From Alistipes sp. (lineage in GTDB: Bacteria; Bacteroidota; Bacteroidia; Bacteroidales; Rikenellaceae): 31,533 nucleotides of DNA. Every line of letters starts with the position of its first letter. The stretch's first letter is position 1. The stretch is from positions 1 through 31,533 of the forward strand of contig JAHHQK010000024.1 of NCBI GenBank assembly GCA_020026435.1, in the 5' to 3' direction. The position numbers and the translations under genes were made by a program. This document shows positions 7,407-15,038 of the stretch, piece by piece. The notes under the pieces were generated by a model that saw only the letters and a program-made list of their open reading frames with translations, searched no databases and was not told where the DNA came from.

Positions 7407-8393
7407 ATGGAGTATTTGGAAAATTCAAAACACTACACCGGATCGGAACTCGATCGCACGTTCTTCATGCCGCTGCTCTACGGCGAAACCGCCCAGGAAA
7501 TCGGCGTGAAAATTCTCTACAATATGCCTGTGCCGACGTCGGTGGCCGTAGCTCAGTCGAAGCAGAATATTCTGCAGAAACTCGACAAGAAGGGGTGGAG
7601 CAATACACAGGATATACACGCAACCAATGTGGAGATCCCGATGTTCCGCGTGAAGGCCGAGAACGCCTACTCGGCAGCCGATTACTTCTCGACCATCTAC
7701 GAGCATCTGCTGCTCGACGCCAAGGTCAACATGGAGGATCTGGCCGGTACGGAACTCGAAACCGTAGAGACCGAGATGTTCCGCCAGACTGTGGCCGAGA
7801 ACATCAGAATTACGATGTGGCTTGGCGATTCGACGGCTTCCGCCGGTTACAACACCTTTGACGGTTTCCTCAAACAGATCATGGAGGGTGTGGAAGAGGA
7901 CTTTGTATCGACCGGTACATACAAGGATACCGATTTGCAGGATCCGGCCTATGTGACGACGATCTTTGACAAGTTGATGGGCGATTCTACCTCTGGGATC
8001 AAGGGCATGAAAGACAAGTCGAAGCTGGTCTATTTCGTGACGTCGGACCTCTACGAAATGTATGTCAAGTATCTGGACAATAAGGGTGTGGAACCTGCCT
8101 ACATGGAGGAGATCAACGGCCGTAAGAGACTCTGCTATCACGGAATCCCGGTCATTGACATGAACATCAACCATTACGCCTACAAGGATTCCATCCCCAA
8201 ATCGTTCGGATTCCTGACCCAGCGTGACAACCTGGTACTGGCACTCAATACCAGCGATATGCCCGGTGCGGAGGTGCGTATGTGGTACAATCCCGACGAG
8301 ATGGAGAACCGTCAGCGTGCGGTGTTCCTGGCCGGTTGCAAGGTACTCGACTTATCGTATGTATCAGTGATGAAGAAGGAGCCCGTGATGTAG
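7407..8393 (+). CDS. Major capsid protein candidate (HK97-like)
   Basis: A 328-residue soluble protein placed between the head protease and the portal gene, where tailed phages encode the major capsid protein. Its length is typical. The N-terminus is polar and probably flexible, followed by an apparent alternation of helical segments and beta stretches (for example a conspicuous acidic helix near 110-135, ETVETEMFRQTVAEN). The C-terminal part has KLVYFVTSDLYEMY, a short YHGIPVIDMN loop and a beta-rich finish (FLAGCKVLDLSYVS), a pattern seen in Bacteroidota prophage capsid proteins. No signal peptide or membrane segment. Codons here are more balanced than in the G-rich neighbours, as expected for a highly expressed gene, and hairpins on both sides suggest separate control of its mRNA. 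The identification rests on context and fold-like pattern, not on a conserved catalytic motif. Confidence 0.75.
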   Translation: MEYLENSKHYTGSELDRTFFMPLLYGETAQEIGVKILYNMPVPTSVAVAQSKQNILQKLDKKGWSNTQDIHATNVEIPMFRVKAENAYSAADYFSTIYEHLLLDAKVNMEDLAGTELETVETEMFRQTVAENIRITMWLGDSTASAGYNTFDGFLKQIMEGVEEDFVSTGTYKDTDLQDPAYVTTIFDKLMGDSTSGIKGMKDKSKLVYFVTSDLYEMYVKYLDNKGVEPAYMEEINGRKRLCYHGIPVIDMNINHYAYKDSIPKSFGFLTQRDNLVLALNTSDMPGAEVRMWYNPDEMENRQRAVFLAGCKVLDLSYVSVMKKEPVM

Positions 8394-8400
8394 TTCGGGA

Positions 8401-8445
8401 AAAAAGACCCGTCCCGAAGGGATTTCGGGGCAGGTCTTTCTCTGC
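8401..8445 (+). terminator. Attenuator-type terminator between capsid and portal genes
   Basis: AAAGACC (8403-8409) pairs with GGTCTTT (8433-8439), and inside it CCCGAA (8413-8418) pairs with TTCGGG (8424-8429), giving a long hairpin with one mismatch. The trailing sequence is pyrimidine-rich (CTCTGCTTTCTT). Partial termination here would keep capsid mRNA more abundant than portal mRNA, matching the copy numbers needed in a phage head. Confidence 0.7.
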
Positions 8446-8465
8446 TTTCTTAATCTGAGGACATT

Positions 8466-9689
8466 ATGGAAAAAACAAAGCATTTAGCCGTGGGGGTGAC
8501 CGACAAGTCGGACCCCTACATCAGTATCTCGCAGCGTAAGGTCGACGACAGGCTTTTTTGGCGATGGGGCGATGACAACCTCTTCCCGCAGGCTTTGGCC
8601 CTCATGGCCCGTCGGTCGACAACCCATCGAAGAATCATCAACGACAAGGCCGACTACATATCGGGAAAGGGCTTCGTGTGCGACGGAAAGCGGGAGCCGC
8701 GTGTGGGGGAGTTCATCGACGAGGCCAACAGCGAGGGGGAGTCGCTCCGTCAGGTGATCAACAAGCTGGCTTTCGACAAGTCGTTGTTCGGAAACGCCTT
8801 TCTGGAGGTGGTCACCGACGAGAAGCATTCGTTCGTGTCGATCTTCCATCAGGATGCCTCGCAGTGTCGTCTGGCCAGGGACTCGAAGCACGTGATGATG
8901 CATCACGACTGGGCCGACTTCAAGGAGAAGGAGGTGAGGGTACTGCCCCTTTACCCCGCTTTCGAGAGACAGAACGACGGGTCGTTGCGTGCGATGGTGC
9001 ATTACAAGGATTACGAGCCGACGTTCACGCACTACGGCGTGCCGCCCTACATCGCCGGTTTCGGCGTCTCGGCCATAGCCTACAAGACCGACCGGTGGAA
9101 CATATCGAGGTTGGACAATTCGTTTCAGCTGTCGGGCGTGATGATGCTCGACTCGTCGGTCGACAACGAGCAGGAGGCGGATCGGATCGTGAAGATGGCC
9201 GAGCGGAAGTTCGCTGGAAACCCCGGACAGGTGATGTTCGTCATCAGAGACGGGGGCGAGGAGAACGACAATTCGAGATTCATCCCCATCGCCTCGCAGA
9301 ACGAGGGCGACTGGCAGGCGTTGCATGAACAGGCCGTGAGCGACATCGTGGTGGCGCATTCGTGGTTCAGAACCTTGAGCGGTCTGGATTACAATTCGGG
9401 ATTCAGTGCCGAGCGCATCCTCCACGAGTATGAGGTGGCGCTCAATACGGTGATCCTGGGCGAGCAGGCCGAACTGATCGAGCCGATCAAGGGCATACTG
9501 AGTGATCTGTTTGGGGAAAGGGGTGAGTCGTTGCAGGTGGTGAACCGTCCGCCGACCCGTTCGAAGCCCATCTACATGAAGGTCTGGGAGGCGCGAAAGG
9601 CCGACGGTCTGGATTACGATCCGGAGGACGAGCGGCAGCAGATGTATCTCTCGGAGATCACCAAGTACAACATCAGAAGTATAGATTGA
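8466..9689 (+). CDS. Phage portal protein
   Basis: A 407-residue protein matching the portal family of Bacteroidota prophages. Portals form a dodecameric ring at one vertex of the head through which DNA is packaged and released. Recognisable stretches are the N-terminal RLFWRWGDDNLFPQAL, the following RRIINDKADYISGKGF, a helical core with FGNAFLEVV, and a C-terminal region (LSGLDYNSGFSAERILHEYE) leading into a long helix. No membrane segments or signal peptide are visible. It follows the capsid candidate after a 72-base gap holding a terminator-like hairpin and is followed after 14 bases by the connector-like gene. The order protease, capsid, portal is the reverse of the common portal, protease, capsid order. 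No large terminase, the portal's normal packaging partner, is encoded in the block. Confidence 0.87.
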   Translation: MEKTKHLAVGVTDKSDPYISISQRKVDDRLFWRWGDDNLFPQALALMARRSTTHRRIINDKADYISGKGFVCDGKREPRVGEFIDEANSEGESLRQVINKLAFDKSLFGNAFLEVVTDEKHSFVSIFHQDASQCRLARDSKHVMMHHDWADFKEKEVRVLPLYPAFERQNDGSLRAMVHYKDYEPTFTHYGVPPYIAGFGVSAIAYKTDRWNISRLDNSFQLSGVMMLDSSVDNEQEADRIVKMAERKFAGNPGQVMFVIRDGGEENDNSRFIPIASQNEGDWQALHEQAVSDIVVAHSWFRTLSGLDYNSGFSAERILHEYEVALNTVILGEQAELIEPIKGILSDLFGERGESLQVVNRPPTRSKPIYMKVWEARKADGLDYDPEDERQQMYLSEITKYNIRSID

Positions 9690-9703
9690 AACGAAGGAAC
9701 GAC

Positions 9704-10180
9704 ATGAACAAATCATTGATTACAACCCGCTGGGCCCGACAACTGACCTTTGCGGCGGGGGAGACGCCCGAGGCGGATGTGCTGACCGAGGGGGATTTGC
9801 TGGCGGCGGTGGAGCGTTATTTGAAACCGGTGATCGGTCCCCGATTGATCGATGCCCTGGCCGAGGGACGGTATGGGGAGTTGCTGGAGGGGTATGTGGC
9901 CCTTCCGCTGGCGTTGTTTGCGCGGGTGGTGGCCCAGCCGCGTCTGGATGCGCGGACGCTGAGGGTGGGAACTGCCGTCCCCTGTGGCGAGGGGGTGGAA
10001 GGGGCCGATGCCGGGGCACGCCGTGCCCTGCGGCGAGCCCTGACGGAGGAGGCACGTACCCTGTTGGGGTATTTGTCGGATCATTTGGAGGAGCGAGCGT
10101 CGATGTATCCCGAATACGATGCGGGACAGAACATTCTTAAACGATGCAGGATTCATGGAAACATTATACAGAACCGTTAG
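9704..10180 (+). CDS. Head-tail connector-like protein (DUF6712-type)
   Basis: A 158-residue mostly helical protein. The layout is N-terminal polar stretch, DLLAAVERYLKPVIGPRLIDALAEG helix pair (shown here in part), a Leu/Ala-rich helix (LLEGYVALPLALFARVV), and a long Arg/Glu-rich C-terminal helix (ARRALRRALTEEARTLLGYL). Such small helical proteins immediately after the portal are connectors that join head and tail, and Bacteroidota prophages carry a family of this kind (DUF6712), which it resembles from memory. The ATG at 9704 is chosen because the frame's upstream extension begins with TTG at 9686 inside the portal gene. The end overlaps the holin gene by 26 bases. No enzyme motif is present. 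Confidence 0.68.
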   Translation: MNKSLITTRWARQLTFAAGETPEADVLTEGDLLAAVERYLKPVIGPRLIDALAEGRYGELLEGYVALPLALFARVVAQPRLDARTLRVGTAVPCGEGVEGADAGARRALRRALTEEARTLLGYLSDHLEERASMYPEYDAGQNILKRCRIHGNIIQNR

Positions 10181-10583
10181 CGGTGTGGCGGCTGCCGTGG
10201 CTGCCTTTTTTGCCCCTGTGGCACCGCTGATCCTCTGCACGGTGTTTTTCATCGGGGTGGATTTCATGACCGGTGTGGCGGCTGACCGGGCGGTGACCCT
10301 GCGCAGGGGCGGGGTGTGGTATTTCGAGAGCCGGAAGGCGTGGAGAACCGTCACCAAGCTGGTGTTGGCGTTGATTACCATCGTGTTGGCCTGGATGCTC
10401 GATGCCCTGGTACTGGATTTTCTCGAGTTGAGGGTGGCGCGGTTATTCACGGGATTCATCTGCGGTGTGGAGCTATGGTCGTTTCTGGAGAATGCCGCAC
10501 AGTTGTCGGAGGCTCCTCTGTTCCGCTGGTTGAGGCGTTATGCCCATCGGCGCATGGAGGACCGGATGCGGACGAAGATCTGA
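10155..10583 (+). CDS. Phage holin family membrane protein
   Basis: A 142-residue protein with about three or four hydrophobic segments: about residues 8-35 (VAAAVAAFFAPVAPLILCTV), with the following FFIGVDFMTGVAAD, then KLVLALITIVLAWMLDALV (about 70-90) and a weaker one near 97-112. The VDFMTGV motif followed by a short basic stretch is the hallmark of the phage_holin_4 / toxin-secretion holin group. The C-terminus is strongly basic (RRYAHRRMEDRMRTK) and likely cytoplasmic. Holins collect in the inner membrane and release a lysin or small molecules. No lysin gene is next to it, so a lysis cassette is incomplete here. It is the last gene of the block; a strong terminator begins 10 bases after the stop. 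The ATG at 10155 gives the compact N-terminus. Confidence 0.8.
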   Translation: METLYRTVSGVAAAVAAFFAPVAPLILCTVFFIGVDFMTGVAADRAVTLRRGGVWYFESRKAWRTVTKLVLALITIVLAWMLDALVLDFLELRVARLFTGFICGVELWSFLENAAQLSEAPLFRWLRRYAHRRMEDRMRTKI

Positions 10584-10592
10584 ACGGAACGG

Positions 10593-10660
10593 GTTCGCCC
10601 GGGCGGAACGGTGAAGAAGGTGGAGTGATCCTTCGTCGGAGGCCCGGGCGGACTTTTTCT
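10593..10660 (+). terminator. Large intrinsic terminator closing the phage-derived operon
   Basis: GTTCGCCCGGGC (10593-10604) pairs with GCCCGGGCGGAC (10642-10653) over 12 bp with one G-T wobble, and the enclosed sequence folds further (GAAGG...CCTTC). It is followed directly by TTTTTCTT. This separates the phage-like block from comEC, which has its own promoter box just downstream. Confidence 0.85.
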
Positions 10661-10673
10661 TGGAGAAAAAGAG

Positions 10674-10681
10674 TATATTTG
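10674..10681 (+). promoter_or_regulatory. Promoter -7 box (TATATTTG) for comEC
   Basis: A perfect TAnnTTTG element placed between the operon terminator and comEC. Transcription would begin near 10688, ahead of both candidate comEC starts. A -33 box is not evident. Confidence 0.65.
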
Positions 10682-10753
10682 TAGAAGAGATACGGCCTTG
10701 GGGTGATCCTACGTCGATTGGGGGCGTTTGCGGCCGTTGTTTTCAATACGGTT

Positions 10754-12247
10754 ATGCGGATCGGATGGGACATATTGACGGAACGTTGGGAGCGGTTGCC
10801 GATGCTGAAACTCCTCATACCCTTTGTCGGGGGTGTGTTGTTGGGGGAGAGCTTCGGCTTGCCGTTGTGGGTCGTATGGTTCACGCTGGCGGGGGCGGGA
10901 CTCGGGGCTTTGCTGCTTCGGTCGCAGGTGCTGCTGGCGATGCTCTGTCTGGTGGCGGGGCTGGCGGCCGTGGAGCTGCGTCCGCCCCGTCATCTGACGC
11001 CCGAGGGGGTCACCACCCTGTTTGAGATCGGGATTGAGGGCATACCCGTGGAGGGCAGTAAGGGAATGAAGGGAGAGGGTGTGATCTTGGGATGGAGGGA
11101 TTCCGGATCGGGGCGATGGTATCCGTCGGGCGAGCGAGTGCTCTTTTCGACCGACTCGCTGACCCGGGTTGAAGCCGGTGAGCGGATTCTGTGCCGAACG
11201 AAGCTGAGGCCGTTCGGCAGTGATCCCCGTTGGAGCGGGTACCACAGACTGATGGAAAGGCGCGGATTCGTGGGGCGGATATGGATCTCGGAACGGGGAA
11301 TTTTCTCGCGGGAGCAGGATTCGGGACGAAGCCTGCACGAGTGGGCCGTGGAGCGGATGCGGAGGTTGGAGATCGGCGGTGAGGAGGAGGCGGTGCTTCT
11401 GTCGATGGTGACGGGCGAGCGCGGCGGTCTGAACCGGGAGATCAGGGATCGGTATGCCCGCAGCGGAATGGCGCATCTGCTGGCCGTGTCGGGACTTCAT
11501 GTGGGGATTGTGTTGATGATTGTCAACATATTGCTGGGGTGGATGTCGCTGCTGACGCACGGACACCGGTGGCGGGCGGTGATCTGCATCGGTGTGGTGT
11601 GGGGATTCGTGGCCGTGACGGGATTCCCGCCCAGTGCGATCCGCGCGGGGGTGATGTGTACGATATTGCAGGCGGCATGGGCCTCGGGCGAGGAGTATGG
11701 GGCGTTGAATGCCTGGGCGGCGACGGCACTGGTGATGCTTGTGTGGAATGCGGGCTGGATCGGCGATATAGGCTTCCAGCTCTCGTTTGTCTCGGTGGCG
11801 GCCATCCTGGTGTGGGGCGTGCCGCTGTTGAGGCGGTTGAGGACCCAGTGGTGGTGGATGAATGTGATGGTGGATTCGGTGGTGATCAGTGTGGTGGTCG
11901 GTGTGGGAACGGCTCCGCTGGTGATTCGTGCTTTCGGCTTCGCGCCTTTGGCCGGAGTGGTGCTCAATCCCGTGGCCATAATTCTGGGCGGGGTGTTGTT
12001 GGTGGTGGGGATCGTGTGGATGATTTTCCCCGTGGAGCTTTGGAGCGGAGTGGCGGGATGGCTGGTCCGTCGGTCGGCCGAGGGGCTGGATCTTTTGGCC
12101 GAAGCCGGCAGCCGGATGCCCCGTGTGGAGGGCGAGGAGGCTGTCGGGGCGTGGTCGGTTATCGGGATTTATTTGGGATTCGTCGCTCTGACGGTGCTTC
12201 TGGCCGCGGTGCGGCGGGTGCGCGGGCCGAGGCTGGGGCGGATGTGA
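10754..12247 (+). CDS. comEC: ComEC/Rec2-family DNA uptake channel, without metallo-hydrolase domain
   Basis: Inner-membrane protein of the ComEC/Rec2 family, through which single-stranded DNA enters naturally competent bacteria. Numbered from the ATG at 10754 it has 497 residues: two or three hydrophobic segments (about 17-75), a soluble beta-rich stretch (about 80-185, position of the OB-like domain, containing YPSGERVLFS), and the competence domain with the signature AHLLAVSGLHVG near residues 240-251, followed by about eight membrane segments. The C-terminal metallo-beta-lactamase domain found in many Gram-positive relatives is absent, as is usual in Bacteroidota. A GTG at 10703 would add 17 residues; the ATG at 10754 fits better (the hydrophobic LKLLIPFVGGVLLG segment then sits about 18 residues from the start). 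The gene is unusually G-rich on the sense strand, like the phage-derived block before it. Confidence 0.9.
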   Translation: MRIGWDILTERWERLPMLKLLIPFVGGVLLGESFGLPLWVVWFTLAGAGLGALLLRSQVLLAMLCLVAGLAAVELRPPRHLTPEGVTTLFEIGIEGIPVEGSKGMKGEGVILGWRDSGSGRWYPSGERVLFSTDSLTRVEAGERILCRTKLRPFGSDPRWSGYHRLMERRGFVGRIWISERGIFSREQDSGRSLHEWAVERMRRLEIGGEEEAVLLSMVTGERGGLNREIRDRYARSGMAHLLAVSGLHVGIVLMIVNILLGWMSLLTHGHRWRAVICIGVVWGFVAVTGFPPSAIRAGVMCTILQAAWASGEEYGALNAWAATALVMLVWNAGWIGDIGFQLSFVSVAAILVWGVPLLRRLRTQWWWMNVMVDSVVISVVVGVGTAPLVIRAFGFAPLAGVVLNPVAIILGGVLLVVGIVWMIFPVELWSGVAGWLVRRSAEGLDLLAEAGSRMPRVEGEEAVGAWSVIGIYLGFVALTVLLAAVRRVRGPRLGRM

Positions 12248-12304
12248 ATGTCGGGGCGGGGAAGTCGCCGATGTGGAAATTTATGAAATTGAGCCCTCCT
12301 CGGT

Positions 12305-12335
12305 TTCCCCGCCCGCCAAAAAAAAGCTACCTTTG
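12305..12335 (+). promoter_or_regulatory. Promoter directly abutting the methyltransferase start
   Basis: TACCTTTG at 12328-12335 is a perfect -7 box, with a weaker TTTC 20 bases upstream (12304-12307). The start of transcription would fall at or next to the ATG at 12341, giving no or almost no leader. Confidence 0.65.
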
Positions 12336-12340
12336 CAGGG

Positions 12341-13498
12341 ATGATCACACATGAAGAATTTTTGATAATCACCTCCGACGAGGTGCAGCGGGCCATTGCT
12401 TCGGCCCGCGGTCGCGATCCGCTGGAGGTGGCCCTCGACCGGACGGTGCCTCATGCCCGTCTGGTGGCCTCGCAACTCAAATATCTGGCCCGTGCCGGGC
12501 GTAAACTACCCCACTATGCCGCGGCGGGATGTATCCTGCCGTCGCTGGCCTTCGAGCAGTCGTCGAGCGAGGAGTGTGCCTCCTCGAAACGTATCGGAGG
12601 AGGACGGGTTCTGGATCTGACGTGCGGACTGGGAGTCGATGCGTGGTTCTTGAGCCGCAGGTTCGATCGCGTGGTGACCCTGGAGCGCAATCCCCTGCTG
12701 GCCGAGGTGGCGCGGGAGAATTTCAGACGTCTGGGGGCGGAGAATATCGAGGTAGTGAACCGTGCGGCCGAGGACTATGTCGCGGAGTGCCGAGAACATT
12801 TCGACTGGATCTATGCCGATCCCGACCGACGGGGAGCGGACGGCCGCAAGTTGGTGCGTCTGGAGGATTGTTCGCCCGATATGGTGGCGTTGATGCCCCG
12901 TCTGAAGGAGTTGAGCGGAAGGATCTGTATCAAAAACTCGCCGCTGTTCGATGTCGACGAGGCGTTCCGTCTGTTCGGCGCGTGCGGGGTCGAGGTCCTC
13001 TCGGTGGGCGACGAATGCAAGGAGGTGGTCATCACGATCGATCCCGACTTGGGGGATTGGAGACGGATTCGGGCCGTGGCCCTGGGGCGCGGCGAGGCTT
13101 CGGCGGACTATGGAGGGGAGCAACCCCCGTTGCCGCAGAGGTTCGCTGCCGAGGAGTATCGCTGGCTGGTGATTCCCGATGTGGCGTTGCAGAAGGCTCG
13201 CATGGCGCGTCGTCACCTGGAGGGAAAAGCCGACATCTGGAGCGACAACGGATTCGGATTCGCCCGCGAGGAACCCCACGATGTGGTGGGACGTGTGGTA
13301 GGGATCGAGCAGATCACCAAATACGACCCGCGGCATCTGAAACGGGAGTGGAAGGGTCTGGGGGCGGAGATCCTCAAGCGCGATTTCCCGTTGCGCACCG
13401 AGGAGATATTCCGTCGTACGGGACTGCACGCCGGCGGGGATCTGAGGCTGGCGTTTACGAAAATCGGATCCGATTATTGGGTTATCCGCTTAAAATAG
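12341..13498 (+). CDS. Class I SAM-dependent methyltransferase with C-terminal THUMP-like region (PG1098-type)
   Basis: A 385-residue protein of a group widespread in Bacteroidota. The SAM-binding motif is VLDLTCGLGVDAWFLS (90-105), followed by the acidic ribose-binding residue in VVTLERNP (111-118) and a catalytic-site stretch WIYADPDRR (156-164) in place of the DPPY/NPPF loop. After about residue 240 comes a region matching the THUMP-like/ferredoxin-like domains associated with these proteins, which suggests RNA as substrate, but the modified base is not known to me. It starts at an ATG that coincides with the predicted transcript start, pointing to leaderless or nearly leaderless translation. 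The following yihY gene has its own promoter at the end of this gene. Confidence 0.85.
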   Translation: MITHEEFLIITSDEVQRAIASARGRDPLEVALDRTVPHARLVASQLKYLARAGRKLPHYAAAGCILPSLAFEQSSSEECASSKRIGGGRVLDLTCGLGVDAWFLSRRFDRVVTLERNPLLAEVARENFRRLGAENIEVVNRAAEDYVAECREHFDWIYADPDRRGADGRKLVRLEDCSPDMVALMPRLKELSGRICIKNSPLFDVDEAFRLFGACGVEVLSVGDECKEVVITIDPDLGDWRRIRAVALGRGEASADYGGEQPPLPQRFAAEEYRWLVIPDVALQKARMARRHLEGKADIWSDNGFGFAREEPHDVVGRVVGIEQITKYDPRHLKREWKGLGAEILKRDFPLRTEEIFRRTGLHAGGDLRLAFTKIGSDYWVIRLK

Positions 13499-13507
13499 TT
13501 AGCTTTG
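13476..13507 (+). promoter_or_regulatory. Promoter for the yihY-like gene
   Basis: ATTG (13476-13479), 20 bases, then a perfect TAGCTTTG (13500-13507). The -33 part lies inside the end of the methyltransferase gene. The leader to the preferred yihY start is about 170 bases. Confidence 0.65.
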
Positions 13508-13685
13508 CAGTGTTGATTGGCATGTGTGGAGAACCCCGGGAAAGGGCTTTCGGTTGCGGCTTCATTCTTGGAGTAGACAGGGGGTTTAGAATTCATGCGC
13601 TATGGTTGAACTTAAAAACAGCCGGACTTCGGACCATCGCTCCCGCGGGGAGTGTCCGCCGAAGGGAAAAACCGGCCTGCTGCCT

Positions 13686-14990
13686 ATGAAACTCAGTGAA
13701 TTTCCGACCTATTTCACCGATACGATTTTCCGCCGCGAGACGGAGCATTGGCGGAATCCCCGGGTGCGCTGGCTGGTGAAGCAGTACAAGTTGCTCTTCT
13801 ACACGGCCCGCGGGGTACTCGAACACGACACCTTCGTGCGGTCGGCGGCTCTGACCTTCTACACGTTGATGTCGCTCGTGCCGATTATCGCCGTGATCTT
13901 CGCCATCGTCAAGGGACTCGGACAGGCCGACCGCATGGTCGAGAGCCTCTACGGACTGTTCCCCCAGAATCCCGAAATCGTGAGCTATCTGATCGGCTTT
14001 GCCGAGAAGGCCCTGCTCCGCACTCAGGGCGGACTGGTCGCCACGGTGGCCCTGCTCATGCTGTTCTGGACGGTGATCCGCGTATTTTCGTCGATCGAGA
14101 GCGCGTTCAACAACATCTGGGAGGTGAAGGTCGAACGCGGCATCACGCGGCAGTACACCGACTATCTGGCCGTGCTGCTCATCGTCCCCGTGTTGTGGAT
14201 CTCGGCCGGGGCTTTGGGGGCTTATGCCCGCGAACTGATCCCCAGCGACGGGGCATGGTACTATGTCCTGTTGTCGAGGCTGATGTCGCTGCTGGTGATC
14301 TGGATCATGTTCACACTCCTCTATATGATCATCCCCAACACCAAGGTGCGCTTCCCGAGCGCGCTGATGGCGGGAATCGTGGCGGGAACGCTCTTCCTGG
14401 GGTTTCAGTGGGGGTATGTCTATCTGCAGAAGCTGATGACCTCCTACAATGCCATCTACGGCAGTTTCGTGGCCCTGCCGCTGTTGCTGGTGTGGATGCA
14501 GACCTCGTGGCAGATCTTCCTGTTCGGCGGCGAGCTGTCGTTTGCCTATCAGAACGTCAGCCGTTTCGACGAGGAGCGCGAATCGCTGAAGATCAACTAC
14601 GATCTGAGGCGCAAGATCATGCTTGCGGCCATGCTGACCGTCATCCGCCACTTCCGCGACAAGGGCGGAGCGTTGCCGGCCGAGAAGATCCGCGAGCATC
14701 TGGGACTGCCGACTCGTATCATCAACGACATCCTCTTCCAACTGGTCCAGGCCCGGCAGCTGATCGAGGTACACATGGGCGAGGGGGAGCGTCAGATGGG
14801 TTACACGCCGGCCTACGACATCACGCAGATGACCATCTGTGGGGTGCTAGAAGCGGTGGACAACCACGGAGAGAGCGATTTCAAGCTCACTCCCACCCGG
14901 GACATGACCCGCATAGACCACGAACTGGAACAGCTGAAGACCGAGGGGCGCAGGTCGTCCAACAACGAGAAACTGATCGACCTGATCTGA
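13686..14990 (+). CDS. YihY/BrkB-family inner-membrane protein with C-terminal winged-helix-like region
   Basis: A member of the YihY/UPF0761 (once called BrkB) family. The 434-residue chain has the usual six hydrophobic segments: after the conserved SAALTFYTLMSLVPIIAVIF stretch come LVATVALLMLFWTVI, YLAVLLIVPVLWISAGALG, LLVIWIMFTLLYMI, LMAGIVAGTLFLGFQ and FVALPLLLVWMQTSWQIFL. The soluble C-terminal 110 residues (ALPAEKIREHLGLPTRII onward) look like a winged helix, an addition seen in Bacteroidota members. Substrate and role are not established; a lipid or solute transport function has been proposed for the family. A start 28 codons upstream (13602) would add a charged, low-hydrophobic tail; the ATG at 13686 (MKLSEFPTYF) gives a more typical N-terminus. 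Confidence 0.85.
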   Translation: MKLSEFPTYFTDTIFRRETEHWRNPRVRWLVKQYKLLFYTARGVLEHDTFVRSAALTFYTLMSLVPIIAVIFAIVKGLGQADRMVESLYGLFPQNPEIVSYLIGFAEKALLRTQGGLVATVALLMLFWTVIRVFSSIESAFNNIWEVKVERGITRQYTDYLAVLLIVPVLWISAGALGAYARELIPSDGAWYYVLLSRLMSLLVIWIMFTLLYMIIPNTKVRFPSALMAGIVAGTLFLGFQWGYVYLQKLMTSYNAIYGSFVALPLLLVWMQTSWQIFLFGGELSFAYQNVSRFDEERESLKINYDLRRKIMLAAMLTVIRHFRDKGGALPAEKIREHLGLPTRIINDILFQLVQARQLIEVHMGEGERQMGYTPAYDITQMTICGVLEAVDNHGESDFKLTPTRDMTRIDHELEQLKTEGRRSSNNEKLIDLI

Positions 14991-15038
14991 GCCTTCGGGG
15001 CGGGGATCGGGTTTGAAGAATAAGCAAAACACAGGAAA

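Noticed and set aside
8484..9716. 410-codon minus-strand frame opposite the portal gene
   Set aside because: Shadow of the portal gene with no plausible start context or family.
13602..13685. Longer N-terminus for the yihY-like protein
   Set aside because: Adds a charged tail without conservation cues; the ATG at 13686 fits family N-termini better.
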